This document shows positions 1 to 8,604 of a DNA stretch of 64,000 nt, piece after piece. The notes beneath the pieces are model-generated. The model saw only the letters and a list, made by a program, of their open reading frames with translations. It did no database searches and was not told the DNA's origin. Location: NCBI GenBank assembly GCA_910575705.1, contig CAJTFG010000001.1, forward strand, positions 186,001 to 250,000. The letters run 5' to 3'. Within the stretch, counting starts at the first letter, position 1, and the number at the start of each line of letters is the position of its first letter. The position numbers and the translations under genes were made by a program. The stretch comes from Erysipelotrichales bacterium. GTDB lineage: Bacteria; Bacillota_I; Bacilli_A; Erysipelotrichales; Erysipelotrichaceae.

Positions 1-183
1 TTCTGCCGCAAATTTACAATGCCAGCCATAGCCGCAGCCTAAATCAAGGACATGCTTCCCTTGCAAGGAAGGAAACAGGGGCATCAGCTGATGCCATTCT
101 CCGGCGGCACATAACCCGTCCCGGCTGCGAGACATCTTCGCATATGCTTCAAAAAATCGTTTATCATCATATTCATTCTTCAC
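1..183 (-). CDS. class I SAM-dependent methyltransferase, N-terminal part (runs off window)
   Basis: Only the first 61 codons are inside the window; the gene continues past base 1. About 45 residues in, the sequence reads VLDLGCGYGWHCKFA, the glycine-rich motif I that binds S-adenosylmethionine in class I methyltransferases. The N-terminus has the YDDKRFFEAYAKMSRS type of opening often seen in Methyltransf_11/25 proteins. The start is taken as GTG at 183 because AGGTGA lies 9 bases upstream; an in-frame GTG at 192 overlaps that ribosome-binding site. The substrate cannot be told from this fragment. It is divergent from nagA. Confidence 0.75.
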   Translation of the reverse strand, partial: MKNEYDDKRFFEAYAKMSRSRDGLCAAGEWHQLMPLFPSLQGKHVLDLGCGYGWHCKFAAE

Positions 184-212
184 GTTTTTCACTCACCTAC
201 TCTGTTTTAATG

Positions 213-241
213 ATTATATCACGAATTCAAAGCCGTAAAAA
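213..241 (-). promoter_or_regulatory. putative sigma-A promoter of the methyltransferase gene
   Basis: A perfect TATAAT lies at 218-213 on the minus strand. The upstream box is weak: TTTTTA at 17 bases spacing, or TTTACG at 15. It sits about 30 bases before the GTG start. Confidence 0.45.
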
Positions 242-407
242 CAAAGACCCTTCCAACAGTCATACACCTGTACAAAAAGACATGCGTTTTCTTAATAAAA
301 GAAAGAACCAAATAAGGCGTCATCTTTATGAATTTTTTTGTTATCCAAAAAAAATCACGGTTGTCTCTTGGTTATACATGCAAAATTATTGGTTATAAAA
401 GTTGCAT

Positions 408-436
408 ATTTTACCGCATGATCCGGGTGCTATAAT
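408..436 (+). promoter_or_regulatory. putative promoter of nagA
   Basis: TATAAT at 431-436 is a perfect -10 box and lies 25 bases before the nagA start codon. The -35 region is poor (ATTTTA at 408-413, 17-base spacing), so an activator or a different box may be used. The 200 bases further upstream are AT-rich and hold no other gene that I can support. Confidence 0.45.
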
Positions 437-461
437 GAAGCCGTTAACAGGAGGTATGACT

Positions 462-1631
462 ATGATCATTAAAAATGCACATGTTTTTATCGACGGAGAA
501 TTCCATGATGTCGATGTTCGGTTCGATGAACAGAAAATTTTAGAAATCGGAAAACAGCTTCGCGGTGATGATATTATCGATGCGAAAGGAAACTACTTAT
601 ATGCCGGGTTTGTCGAAACACATATGCACGGCGGATTTCGAAAAAACTTCTTTCCTCATAACTATGACAGTACGGGAAGCGATTGGAGCGAAGATGACGT
701 ACGCTACATCGTAGCACAGCTTCCTAAGTACGGCGTTACCAGCGTTATCCCTACACTCAATTCATTATCCATTGAAGACAGCTGCAGAGCATTGCGGGCA
801 ATCAGAAAGGTCCGTCGGGAACATGCAGGCGCCGATCCGTTTAAAATACATTTTGAAGGTCCGTATATCAACCCTAATAGAACGGCTTCCATCGATGCTT
901 CCTTGAGCGCTTTACCGACTAAAGAACATACGCTCGCTTTGACCGATAACGATCTGAGTGATATTGCGATCATATGTTTAGCTCCGGAACTGCCCGGTGC
1001 CGAAGAATGGTGCAAATGGATCACTGCACAAGGAGTACATGTGGAACTCGGTTATACCTTATGCAGCAGCCTTCAAGTGCGGGAATGCGTAGCGTGGGGA
1101 GCGGATACTACCACGCACTTCTTTAACGGATTTGAAACGATGCATCAACGAAAAGAAGGCGGAATCGTAGGTTGTCTGTTGGAAGATGGATTGACACATC
1201 AGATGACTTGTGACGGAATGGTCGTATCTCCGTCTTGGATCCATCTGGCAATCAAAGTAAAAGGAATCGATAACATTTACGGAATGACCGATCTGGTTCA
1301 TTTCCATGGCTTAACGGAAGGCGAATATGAAAACGAACACTTCGGTCCTATCGTTGTAAAAGATGATTTCGCAACCACGAAAAAAAACGGTTTGATATTG
1401 GGAGGTATCAATACCTGGGACAATATGATGAGAAGAGCACGGGATGTTGTCGGGTTGGATTTCCTTCAGGTTGCTAAGCTATACGGAGAAAATCCATGCA
1501 AATGCCTCGGCATCCATGATCGAGGAAAAATCGAAGTCGACCGAAAAAGCGATTTCTGTTTGATGGACAAAGATTATAATGTGAAAAAAACGATCATCGA
1601 CGGAAAAACAGTTTACGAGAATACAAAATAA
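462..1631 (+). CDS. nagA: N-acetylglucosamine-6-phosphate deacetylase family protein
   Basis: 389-residue amidohydrolase. NagA hydrolyses GlcNAc-6-phosphate to glucosamine-6-phosphate and acetate in the cytosol, feeding amino sugars into glycolysis. Visible motifs: the metal-binding ETHMHGG near residue 50, HFEGPYI near 130, THFFNGFETMHQR near 225, CDGMVVSP near 255, and a TD pair near 280 that should supply the catalytic Asp. ATG 462 is chosen because GGAGGT ends six bases upstream; the ATG at 456 is too close. It is followed after 95 bases by a DeoR-type regulator, a common partner of amino-sugar genes. nagB is not in the window, so the exact substrate rests on family membership. Confidence 0.85.
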   Translation: MIIKNAHVFIDGEFHDVDVRFDEQKILEIGKQLRGDDIIDAKGNYLYAGFVETHMHGGFRKNFFPHNYDSTGSDWSEDDVRYIVAQLPKYGVTSVIPTLNSLSIEDSCRALRAIRKVRREHAGADPFKIHFEGPYINPNRTASIDASLSALPTKEHTLALTDNDLSDIAIICLAPELPGAEEWCKWITAQGVHVELGYTLCSSLQVRECVAWGADTTTHFFNGFETMHQRKEGGIVGCLLEDGLTHQMTCDGMVVSPSWIHLAIKVKGIDNIYGMTDLVHFHGLTEGEYENEHFGPIVVKDDFATTKKNGLILGGINTWDNMMRRARDVVGLDFLQVAKLYGENPCKCLGIHDRGKIEVDRKSDFCLMDKDYNVKKTIIDGKTVYENTK

Positions 1632-1726
1632 AACTCCTGATAAAGGCAAGGGATATAAAACATGATATAATGTTCTATATCCCTTTTATAGCGATGGATA
1701 AGCAACGATAGCTCAGAGGAAACGAT

Positions 1727-2476
1727 ATGAAGAAAAGCGAAAGACACTTGAAAATAAGAGAAATACTGGAAGAAAAAGGACGAACCAAAGTCACGGATCT
1801 GGCGGTTTTATTGGAAACTTCCACCGAAACGATCCGGGCCGATCTGGAACAATTAGAAGAACAATCTCTCATAATAAAAGAACACGGGTGGGCGAGGATC
1901 AATAAATCCATAGATGTAGTTCCTTTAGTATACCGTTTTAATGAGGACTTAAATGATAAACAGCGCATATCGGTTCGCGCTCTTCAGGAGATCAAAGACG
2001 GTCAAATCGTCTATATTGACGGAGGAAGCACCATTCTTGCGGGAATTCGATTATTGAAATCAAAAAACGATATAACGATCGTAACGGATTCTTTTTCTGT
2101 CGTCTCAAAATGCATGGAGATGAAAATAAATACCATATTTTTAGGAGGAGACGTTCATCTCTTAGAACAAAGGACCGGCGGTTATTTCGCTATACAGATG
2201 ATCAATCACTTACAGATAGATTTAGCGATACTCGGTTCAAGAGGTATAAAGAATACGAACGGATTTACGACAGTCGCAACTTATGGCATTGAATTAATGA
2301 GACATGTGATCGATCATTGCGAAAAAGTCATCGTTGTTTGTGATCAAAATAAATTCCAAAAAAACGGTTCTTTCGTTTATGCAAATTTTAATGAAATAGA
2401 TACCTTAATTACGAATGTTCTTTCCGACGAACAGTTTGAGCTGGTTAAGGATATCAAAACCATCATTCAGGTTTAA
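1727..2476 (+). CDS. DeoR/GlpR-family transcriptional regulator
   Basis: 249 residues. An N-terminal DeoR helix-turn-helix (residues about 5-57, with VTDLAVLLETSTETIRADL) is followed by the DeoR C-terminal sugar-phosphate sensor domain, recognisable by YIDGGSTILAG, TIVTDSFSV, FLGGDVH and the late VVCDQNKF segment. These proteins usually repress sugar-catabolic operons and release DNA when a phosphosugar binds. It is the same strand as nagA and probably governs it; that is inferred from proximity. An AGAGGA ribosome-binding site precedes ATG 1727. A TATAAT at 1666-1671 hints at its own promoter, but no good -35 accompanies it. Confidence 0.85.
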   Translation: MKKSERHLKIREILEEKGRTKVTDLAVLLETSTETIRADLEQLEEQSLIIKEHGWARINKSIDVVPLVYRFNEDLNDKQRISVRALQEIKDGQIVYIDGGSTILAGIRLLKSKNDITIVTDSFSVVSKCMEMKINTIFLGGDVHLLEQRTGGYFAIQMINHLQIDLAILGSRGIKNTNGFTTVATYGIELMRHVIDHCEKVIVVCDQNKFQKNGSFVYANFNEIDTLITNVLSDEQFELVKDIKTIIQV

Positions 2477-2769
2477 GCAGGAGCTGTTTAAGAAAAGCGA
2501 GTTGATAAAGATGTTTTTCTCTTCCACTTAGCACATTATCCCCCGAAACTCGCATTTTTTCATGACTATAAAAATAAAGAGCTTTCCCACAAAACAAGTT
2601 AATTGTTTCACAGCCCTACATATCTATCCCAAAGTCAAGGGTCATGCAACAACTTTAATACTATGATAGTATCTAAACATATAAATGACTATACATTAAC
2701 TTTTAATATCATTTATTAATACTAATGCAAAAAACGCCCTATCTAAAGGCGTTTTTTCATTTCATCTAC
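2477..2769. other. non-coding stretch between the DeoR gene and the island
   Basis: No gene is visible. A GCGAGTT (2497-2503) / AACTCGC (2547-2553) pair followed by T6 could be a weak terminator for the DeoR gene, though its loop of over 40 bases makes this doubtful. The only strong element is the hairpin at 2729-2757, listed separately. Confidence 0.5.
2729..2757. terminator. strong bidirectional terminator, probably the original guaA terminator
   Basis: AAAAAACGCC and GGCGTTTTTT form a perfect 10-base stem with a 9-base loop. It lies just outside the left copy of the guaA-end direct repeat (2770-2783). Deleting the island would put it about 12 bases beyond the guaA stop codon, so it is best read as the native guaA terminator displaced 8.3 kb by the insertion. 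Confidence 0.85.
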
Positions 2770-2783
2770 TATTCGAACTCAAT
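2770..2783. repeat. left attachment-site repeat (copy of guaA 3' end)
   Basis: TATTCGAACTCAAT is identical over 14 bases to 11050-11063, which spans the last codons and stop of guaA. The bases on either side differ between the copies. A direct repeat of a conserved gene end at both borders of a compositionally foreign block is the signature of tyrosine-recombinase integration. Confidence 0.8.
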
Positions 2784-2880
2784 TTTGTGTACTTTTAAAT
2801 CCATGCAACATATACATTATATGGTTATTTATACAATTATTTCCTGTATTATTTTACATTCCAAATCATTTATGTATATT

Positions 2881-2922
2881 ATGTACTCATTTTGGAGTCA
2901 CTATGAGTACATATTGAGTACA
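2881..2922. repeat. possible recombinase arm-site cluster, left end of island
   Basis: The octamer TGTACTCA occurs at 2882-2889 and, inverted, at 2904-2911 and 2915-2922. It recurs at the right end (10983-10990, plus a one-mismatch copy at 10972-10979). Bases 2881-2901 match 10971-10991 at 18 of 21 positions in the same orientation. The rest of 2784-3187 is AT-rich and holds no gene I can support. Confidence 0.5.
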
Positions 2923-3187
2923 TGCTATTCCTAAACACTTAAGATTTTGCTTCACTCAATCGCTAGAATTTGATTCATCAATTGTTTTATTATTTCTAAA
3001 TTTGTAGAAAACTCAATATGACTCGCATATTTATATTAAAATTCTGTTTTATCAATCAAATACAAATTTTAACCATTTTATAAACATATATTAAATAAGC
3101 AGTAAATTGAAATGCTATATTGTGATATAACATCTTATATTTACTGCTTTTGCATCATCAATTTGTAATTTTTCTTGTTTAAAGTTC

Positions 3188-4576
3188 TTATTTAATTACT
3201 TTTAAAGCTTTATCATGAGCTAGTAAGAATGGTCTTAAATAAGCAACTGTAGAGCACATAGGCATCACATCTTCAGATAGATTAATACCTAAAACATTAA
3301 TTAAGTAATTTCTTCTTTCAATCATTCTGTTATACATATCTGGATATTCTTTTTTGATTTGATTACGTAAAGATCCATTTGCTAAAAGAATTGTACTTTC
3401 AGCAGAAGAACCTGTATAACCAGAAACAGATGGAATAATGTCGATTTGTAATAACATTCCAGATTGTAATACTTCAGTTGAGTTTTCATAAATAGGAGAA
3501 GACATCCATTCTTCTTCAGCCGTTAAATGACCTGGACATAATGACCAACCATATTTTTCTCGTGGTAATTCACTTTCAATTAAATCAAATATTTCATGAC
3601 CTTGTAATCCACATTTAATGTTTTCAAGCCATGCAACATAGGCGTTGAAGTATGGAATTGCTACTCTTTCTAAATAATCTTTTTGACCTTCAGGAAGTTG
3701 TGTTTCATTTTCAACTGCAAGTCCACATCTTGAACTTGAGCCACCACGGTAACCAACAGTTAAAGAAATAGGATCTCCTAATTTGACTGTATTATCACGT
3801 GGAAACATATTTGCCTTAATAAATCTAGGACCACTGGAAGCAATAGTAACAATAGAAGTATGTTGACCATTTCTAACAAGTTTGTCGCCCAGTTTTAATT
3901 CATTTGTTCCAAGATTTAAGCTATTCATGGCATCTAAAATACAGTCACTTGCTAGTGCTGCACCATATTCATAATAAGCTATTTCGTTTGGATTATTTGT
4001 GCATCTAGCGCCATCTTCACCAATAAATATAGAACATTCATTACTTAATAATGCTTCATCCCCAATAATATCAATAATATTTTTAACAATATAATATGGA
4101 GCATCATATGTGTGTTTGTTATCTTCTAAAATAGAAGTGAAGTTTTTCCATCCAACTAAACCAATTCTTTGTCCTTTATCTAAGCCGGCAGAAATAAGTA
4201 AATCTTTAAATGCTACATCTGTACGATTTGGTTGATTAGGAAGTGAAAACAAAGACACATGAGTAGTTTTTGTGATTTGTACTCTAGATTTACTTGCTTT
4301 ACCTAAATTTTCATTTCCTAAAACAATATTGATTTCACCAGTTTTATCTATAATTAATAACGCTTCCTCAAAACGAGTGAAAAATCCAACTAAATATTCA
4401 AAGTTAGAACCATGCTCTACATCACCATAAATAACTAATTTATCAAGATTGAGTTTATTCATTCTTGTAAGTATTTTTTGCTTTCTTTCTTCAATTGTTT
4501 CATCTGTTAAGAATATAGGACTGCCACTGCAATCTTTTTTTGGCTCAGCAACTGTTGTTAAAACGATATTTCTCAT
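3188..4576 (-). CDS. M24-fold (Xaa-Pro peptidase/creatinase-like) protein with degenerate metal site
   Basis: 462 residues with a creatinase-type N-terminal domain (about 30-165) and a C-terminal pita-bread domain (about 185-420). True M24 metallopeptidases carry a D, D, H, E, E metal set. Here the first Asp region reads PISLTVGYRGGSSSRCG with neither Asp in place, the His segment (CPGHLTAEEEW) is kept, the first Glu is Asp (LLQIDIIP), and the second Glu survives (SSAESTILL). It may therefore be a non-metal hydrolase or a binding protein rather than an aminopeptidase. AGGAGG precedes ATG 4576. It is the last gene of the leftward island run, 130 bases after the HAD gene and separated from it by an inverted repeat. 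Confidence 0.7.
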   Translation of the reverse strand: MRNIVLTTVAEPKKDCSGSPIFLTDETIEERKQKILTRMNKLNLDKLVIYGDVEHGSNFEYLVGFFTRFEEALLIIDKTGEINIVLGNENLGKASKSRVQITKTTHVSLFSLPNQPNRTDVAFKDLLISAGLDKGQRIGLVGWKNFTSILEDNKHTYDAPYYIVKNIIDIIGDEALLSNECSIFIGEDGARCTNNPNEIAYYEYGAALASDCILDAMNSLNLGTNELKLGDKLVRNGQHTSIVTIASSGPRFIKANMFPRDNTVKLGDPISLTVGYRGGSSSRCGLAVENETQLPEGQKDYLERVAIPYFNAYVAWLENIKCGLQGHEIFDLIESELPREKYGWSLCPGHLTAEEEWMSSPIYENSTEVLQSGMLLQIDIIPSVSGYTGSSAESTILLANGSLRNQIKKEYPDMYNRMIERRNYLINVLGINLSEDVMPMCSTVAYLRPFLLAHDKALKVIK

Positions 4577-4643
4577 TTTTCCTCCTCATAAATACACAAA
4601 ATTTGATAAACTTTTTAAATTGTCAGCAATTATTGATTACAAA

Positions 4644-4701
4644 TATAACTGACCATGCAACTTATGTTTATTTGCTAATTCATATTTGATGGTCAGTTAT
4701 A
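4644..4701. promoter_or_regulatory. 13-bp perfect inverted repeat (hairpin or operator)
   Basis: TATAACTGACCAT at 4644-4656 and ATGGTCAGTTATA at 4689-4701 are perfect complements with a 32-base loop. It starts six bases after the HAD stop codon and ends about 70 bases before the M24-like start. It could end the PTS operon transcript or serve as an operator for the M24-like gene. There is no clear U-run on the leftward strand, so a simple terminator is not certain. Confidence 0.55.
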
Positions 4702-4706
4702 ATTTT

Positions 4707-5357
4707 TTATTCGATTATTTTTATCGCATTTTTATAATCAGAAATGATATTATCTGCTTTTTCGCAAGGTAGCATTTTATTTTTATTTATTGCTACTACT
4801 TTATAAACTCCAGCATTCTTTGCTGCAATAATCCCTGATATAGAATCTTCGAATACTATACATTCATCTTTTTTTAAATTAAGATTTTGAATACATTTCT
4901 CATAAATTTCGGGTGAAGGTTTTCCTTTGAAACTATAATCATTATAAATAATACTATTCCAATCAAACCATTTATATAATTTTAATTTTTCATAATGAAA
5001 TCTTATATTATCTAGTCCAGATGCTGTTGCTATAGCACATACATAATTTTTCTTTTTTAAATCATCTAAAAATTCTGGCAACCCGTCAACCAACTTATAA
5101 TTTTCTGTATCTGTTTCGCAAAAATCTCTATATATTTTTTCTTTCTCTAGCTTTAATGTATTGATATTTTCTACATCATCACCTAAAAAATAATGTATGC
5201 TCTCTTCTATATTTCTGCCATGAATGTATTTGGAAAATTCTTCATCAGTTGGTTTTCTATGTATTAAATTTTTTAAAAACAATGTCCAAGATTTTTCTAT
5301 AATTTCTTGGTCGAAAATCATAGTACCATTAAAATCAAATATAATTGCTTTTATCAT
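4707..5357 (-). CDS. HAD-superfamily hydrolase, beta-phosphoglucomutase/phosphatase-like
   Basis: 216 residues from ATG 5357; an in-frame TTG at 5408 would add 17 residues and overlap the preceding gene. Motif I reads FDFNGT, keeping the nucleophilic Asp but with Asn where the general acid/base Asp of beta-phosphoglucomutase stands. Motif II is IATAS, motif III the Lys in KGKPSPEIY, and motif IV FEDSISGI. The family dephosphorylates or isomerises phosphosugars, which fits a place behind a sugar PTS. The Asn substitution argues against simple mutase assignment. Substrate unknown. Confidence 0.8.
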   Translation of the reverse strand: MIKAIIFDFNGTMIFDQEIIEKSWTLFLKNLIHRKPTDEEFSKYIHGRNIEESIHYFLGDDVENINTLKLEKEKIYRDFCETDTENYKLVDGLPEFLDDLKKKNYVCAIATASGLDNIRFHYEKLKLYKWFDWNSIIYNDYSFKGKPSPEIYEKCIQNLNLKKDECIVFEDSISGIIAAKNAGVYKVVAINKNKMLPCEKADNIISDYKNAIKIIE

Positions 5358-5397
5358 AAAATCTTTTACATTTAAATCAAGCACAGCATTATAAATT

Positions 5398-6099
5398 CTA
5401 TCTATCAAATTTCAAATAGTATTTATATGCTAAACGAATCACTTCTGCCTCTTTGCCAAATCGAGGAATTCCATGGCCAGCCAATGCAAGATCTGGTTCT
5501 TCTTTTAATTTATATAATTTTTCAAAAGATTCGCCTAATTTTTTAGAGCTATAAGACAAATCTCCTTTCCATCCAGTTCTTGTTTCTTCTCCCCATTTTC
5601 CATCTGTATAAAACATGTCTCCACTAAACATAACATTTTCATTATCAATTCGAACAAAATATAATAATGTTCCATCTGTATGTCCTGGTAAGCATAATAT
5701 TTCAAATTCTAAATCACCAATCTTTAATGTTTCATCTTTATCAATCAGAATATCAGCTTTACAAGCTGGCATAATATGATTTGTACAAGGACTATATTCT
5801 CCTAAATGGCCATCTTCCAACATTTTGGAATCTGCTTTTCCTATTACAATTTTTGCACCACATTTCTGAAAATAATGAGCACATCCAGTATGATCGTCGT
5901 GTGCATGAGTTATTAAGACATGTGTAATTTTGTTCTCATCAATATTCCAATATTTTAAATTTTTAACAATTACATCTAATGCTTCTGGGCTTCCTGTATC
6001 AACTAACACATAACCATCTGAATGTTTAATAGCGTATGCATTGCCTAAATAACCCCATGGTCCCCCAGAAATCCAATAAATTCTGTCAGTTATTTTCAT
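5398..6099 (-). CDS. metallo-beta-lactamase-fold hydrolase
   Basis: 233 residues. It has the classic metal motif THAHDDH (about residue 62), the later PGHT (about 140) and SGD (about 160) ligands, and a C-terminal AGHGIPRFG segment. The family hydrolyses thioesters, lactones and phosphoesters. It lies eight bases after the PTS EIIBC stop and just ahead of the HAD gene, so the three are probably cotranscribed. No signal peptide, hence cytosolic. A lactonase or thioesterase acting on the PTS-imported compound is a guess from context only. Confidence 0.85.
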   Translation of the reverse strand: MKITDRIYWISGGPWGYLGNAYAIKHSDGYVLVDTGSPEALDVIVKNLKYWNIDENKITHVLITHAHDDHTGCAHYFQKCGAKIVIGKADSKMLEDGHLGEYSPCTNHIMPACKADILIDKDETLKIGDLEFEILCLPGHTDGTLLYFVRIDNENVMFSGDMFYTDGKWGEETRTGWKGDLSYSSKKLGESFEKLYKLKEEPDLALAGHGIPRFGKEAEVIRLAYKYYLKFDR

Positions 6100-6107
6100 A
6101 TATTCAC

Positions 6108-7511
6108 CTATTTACCTAAATCTCTCTTATCATCAAACCCAAAGAACCAAGTTAATACAAATGTAACAGTAAATACTAATAATATTCCAATTATAGCAAG
6201 CATAAAGTTGTTTCCACCTGCTGGATCTAAGAATTGAGGTAAACTTAAAAGAGAAACATTAATCATTTGGAATACTTTTACTTTAAAGATTCCAAAGAAT
6301 AATCCACCTACAGCACATCCAATAAAAGAAGGAATGATTGGTTTTTTGTATTTTAATGTTAAGCCATATGCACAAGGTTCAGAAATACCTGCGGTCGCAA
6401 TAGAAAATGCGGCAGAACCTGCGATTTGTTTTAATTCTTTATCTTTTGTTTTTAGCATAATTGCTGTTGATACAGCCAACTGTGAAAAGTTCCATGCAGT
6501 AAATCCAAGCCATAAGAATGGATCAAATCCTAAATTTGTCATATTTGATAATGCTACTGGCATAAAAACCCAATGGCTTCCTGTCCAAATAAATAAAGGC
6601 ATCAAGAAACAAATAGCAAATATACCTACTACTGCATATTTGTTGTAAATTACCAACATTGCATTCGCGATTATTTCTCCAACAATTGATCCAAATGGCC
6701 CTGTTACAACCAATGTTAGTGGAGCCATAATTAGAAATGTTGGGAATAAGGATAGCATTCCTAGTTTAGTAAAAAATGTCTTACTTACTAATTTTTCAAG
6801 TTTTGATTGAACCCAAACTGTAAACAATACAGGTAATAATGAAGCATTATAAGAAATAGCATGAACAGGTAACCCAAACAAACTAATACTTTCTCCACTA
6901 TTTACTAAATCTATGAAATTCGGATGAAGCAAAATACCAGCTAACATTAAACTTAATACCGTATTACACTTAAAATATTTTGAAGCACTATAAGCAACTA
7001 ATACAGGCATAAAATAGAAGAAAGAATCACCCATTAAATTTAATAAAATATAAGTTTGACTATCTGCACTTACAATATTTGCCAAAGTCAAAATGGTTAA
7101 TATTGCTTTAAATAATCCAGCAACTACCATCCCCATTAAAATTGGACTGACAGTTTGTGAAATTGCATTTAAAATTTGACCACCATAATATTTAATTCCT
7201 TTAGGTGTTTTTTCTTTTTTTGTTTCTACTGGTTCTTCTAATTTGGAAACATCTATACTTGTTCCTTCCAAACATTTTTCTACAGCTTTATAAACTTCAT
7301 CTATTTCATTTCCTACAACAACTTGAATCTGACCCATTGTTTTCATAACTCGAACTACGCAAGGTATTTTTTCTAGCATTTCCACATTTACTTTCGAGTT
7401 ATCTTTCACTTTAAATCTCAGTCTAGTAAAACAATGCTTAACTTCTTCAATATTTTTACTGTCACCTAAATATGTAATAATATCTTCTGCATTTTTAGAA
7501 TAATTTGACAT
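6108..7511 (-). CDS. PTS EIIBC component, glucose/beta-glucoside superfamily
   Basis: 467 residues. The N-terminal EIIB domain (about 1-85) has the phosphorylated Cys in HCFTRLRFKVKD. It is followed by a linker and a hydrophobic EIIC domain (about 105-460) opening with GGQILNAISQTVSPILMGMV and about ten membrane segments. EIIC carries the sugar across the membrane while EIIB phosphorylates it. EIIA is encoded separately at 8605-9081. GGGAG precedes ATG 7511. Expression depends on antitermination at 7708-7777. The association with LicT points to an aryl- or beta-glucoside-like substrate, but specificity cannot be read from sequence. Confidence 0.9.
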   Translation of the reverse strand: MSNYSKNAEDIITYLGDSKNIEEVKHCFTRLRFKVKDNSKVNVEMLEKIPCVVRVMKTMGQIQVVVGNEIDEVYKAVEKCLEGTSIDVSKLEEPVETKKEKTPKGIKYYGGQILNAISQTVSPILMGMVVAGLFKAILTILTLANIVSADSQTYILLNLMGDSFFYFMPVLVAYSASKYFKCNTVLSLMLAGILLHPNFIDLVNSGESISLFGLPVHAISYNASLLPVLFTVWVQSKLEKLVSKTFFTKLGMLSLFPTFLIMAPLTLVVTGPFGSIVGEIIANAMLVIYNKYAVVGIFAICFLMPLFIWTGSHWVFMPVALSNMTNLGFDPFLWLGFTAWNFSQLAVSTAIMLKTKDKELKQIAGSAAFSIATAGISEPCAYGLTLKYKKPIIPSFIGCAVGGLFFGIFKVKVFQMINVSLLSLPQFLDPAGGNNFMLAIIGILLVFTVTFVLTWFFGFDDKRDLGK

Positions 7512-7707
7512 TTATTTTTCTCCCTTCACAATTTAAAAATTCATTAATGTCGTATACTTTACAATTTTCAATTAATATGTGCTTTTAGCTAAAGTATTAA
7601 ATTTGATTCATAAAATAAGTTATCAACAATATCTTTTTTCTGGTATCAACCTCCTATAAATATGTGTTAAATGCCATTAAAAGGCGCCTATTTTAATTTC
7701 ATTTAAC

Positions 7708-7777
7708 AAAAAAACCTAAAACATAATCAAAAACAATTTGATTTGTGTTCTAGGTTAAGCCCTACTGGTAACAATCC
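7708..7777 (-). promoter_or_regulatory. RAT antiterminator overlapping a terminator, ahead of EIIBC
   Basis: On the minus strand 7777-7753 begins GGATTGTTACCAGTAGGGCT, a match to the ribonucleic antiterminator bound by BglG/LicT proteins. It overlaps the licT stop codon. Its 3' part also begins a long imperfect stem (AACCTA...TAGGTT) ending in T7 at 7714-7708, the competing terminator. The remaining bases up to EIIBC (7512-7707) contain no gene. Confidence 0.85.
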
Positions 7778-8598
7778 TCTCGTGAACATAATCGATTTAT
7801 ATGTATAATCAAGTATAGTTTTTCTTCAATTGACAATTCCCATTTGAAAAGTTGCAATAAATACTCAGATATTGAATCTACGCAATCTGAAGTATCTGGA
7901 AATGATTTTTTCATTGTTATATACAACTCTTTATTTTCACTTTTTATTTCCTCTTTACTTTCAATGCGTCTTAATAAGTATTGAATATGTGAAACAAATC
8001 TTGAATAATTCGCTCCATCTTTGTTAATACTTATATTGAATTTATTTTCTATCAGTTTTGTAATTTTATTAATAATCACTTTATTTTCTGCATAGCCATC
8101 TACTTCACCTGCTTTTCTAGCTTCTGCATTTATAATATGTAAACTAATAAAACTAGCCTCTTCTAACGGTAATTTTATATTTAGTTTTTTTTCTATCAAA
8201 AATAACGCATATCTACCTATAGCATATTCCTTTTCATACAAGAATTTTATATCTTGAACAATAGGAAGGGTTATATTTAATTTTTCTTTGCACCTTACTA
8301 TAGCAAAATTGATATGATCAGCTAATGTAAAGATAATATTAGGACTAAAGATATAATCCAGTTCATATTCTGCGTATTTTATAATTTCTTCAGAAAGTAA
8401 CAAAATTTCTTCAGGAATTTCATTTATCATATGAACATAATTTTCATCAATACCATAATATGTCTTTTGAATAACGGCTACATCAATTTCGAAAGGCGGC
8501 TTTTTAAACCCTATTCCTTTCCCGAAAGCAACCAATTCATTATTATCATCATCAAGGCATATAGCTACGTTATTATTAATGCATTTGACAACTTTCAT
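7762..8598 (-). CDS. licT: BglG/LicT-family transcriptional antiterminator
   Basis: 278 residues. The CAT RNA-binding domain (1-57, MKVVKCINNNVAICLDD and FGKGIGFKK) is followed by two PTS regulation domains (about 65-170 and 175-275) with conserved His residues such as LADHINFAI and SLHIINAEAR. Unphosphorylated sensor/HPr state controls dimerisation and binding to RAT RNA, which prevents termination. RAT elements stand both upstream of the EIIA gene and at the end of this gene, so the protein should control its own operon. It starts six bases after the EIIA stop. Confidence 0.9.
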   Translation of the reverse strand: MKVVKCINNNVAICLDDDNNELVAFGKGIGFKKPPFEIDVAVIQKTYYGIDENYVHMINEIPEEILLLSEEIIKYAEYELDYIFSPNIIFTLADHINFAIVRCKEKLNITLPIVQDIKFLYEKEYAIGRYALFLIEKKLNIKLPLEEASFISLHIINAEARKAGEVDGYAENKVIINKITKLIENKFNISINKDGANYSRFVSHIQYLLRRIESKEEIKSENKELYITMKKSFPDTSDCVDSISEYLLQLFKWELSIEEKLYLIIHINRLCSREDCYQ

Positions 8599-8604
8599 CT
8601 TTTA

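Noticed and set aside
144-398. 84-codon open frame between the methyltransferase and nagA
   Set aside because: Its first part is antisense to the methyltransferase start, it has no ribosome-binding site, and its residues look random.
2725-2934. 69-codon frame at the left island border
   Set aside because: It starts inside a terminator hairpin and covers the attachment repeat; it is AT-rich low-complexity sequence rather than a gene or an integrase fragment.
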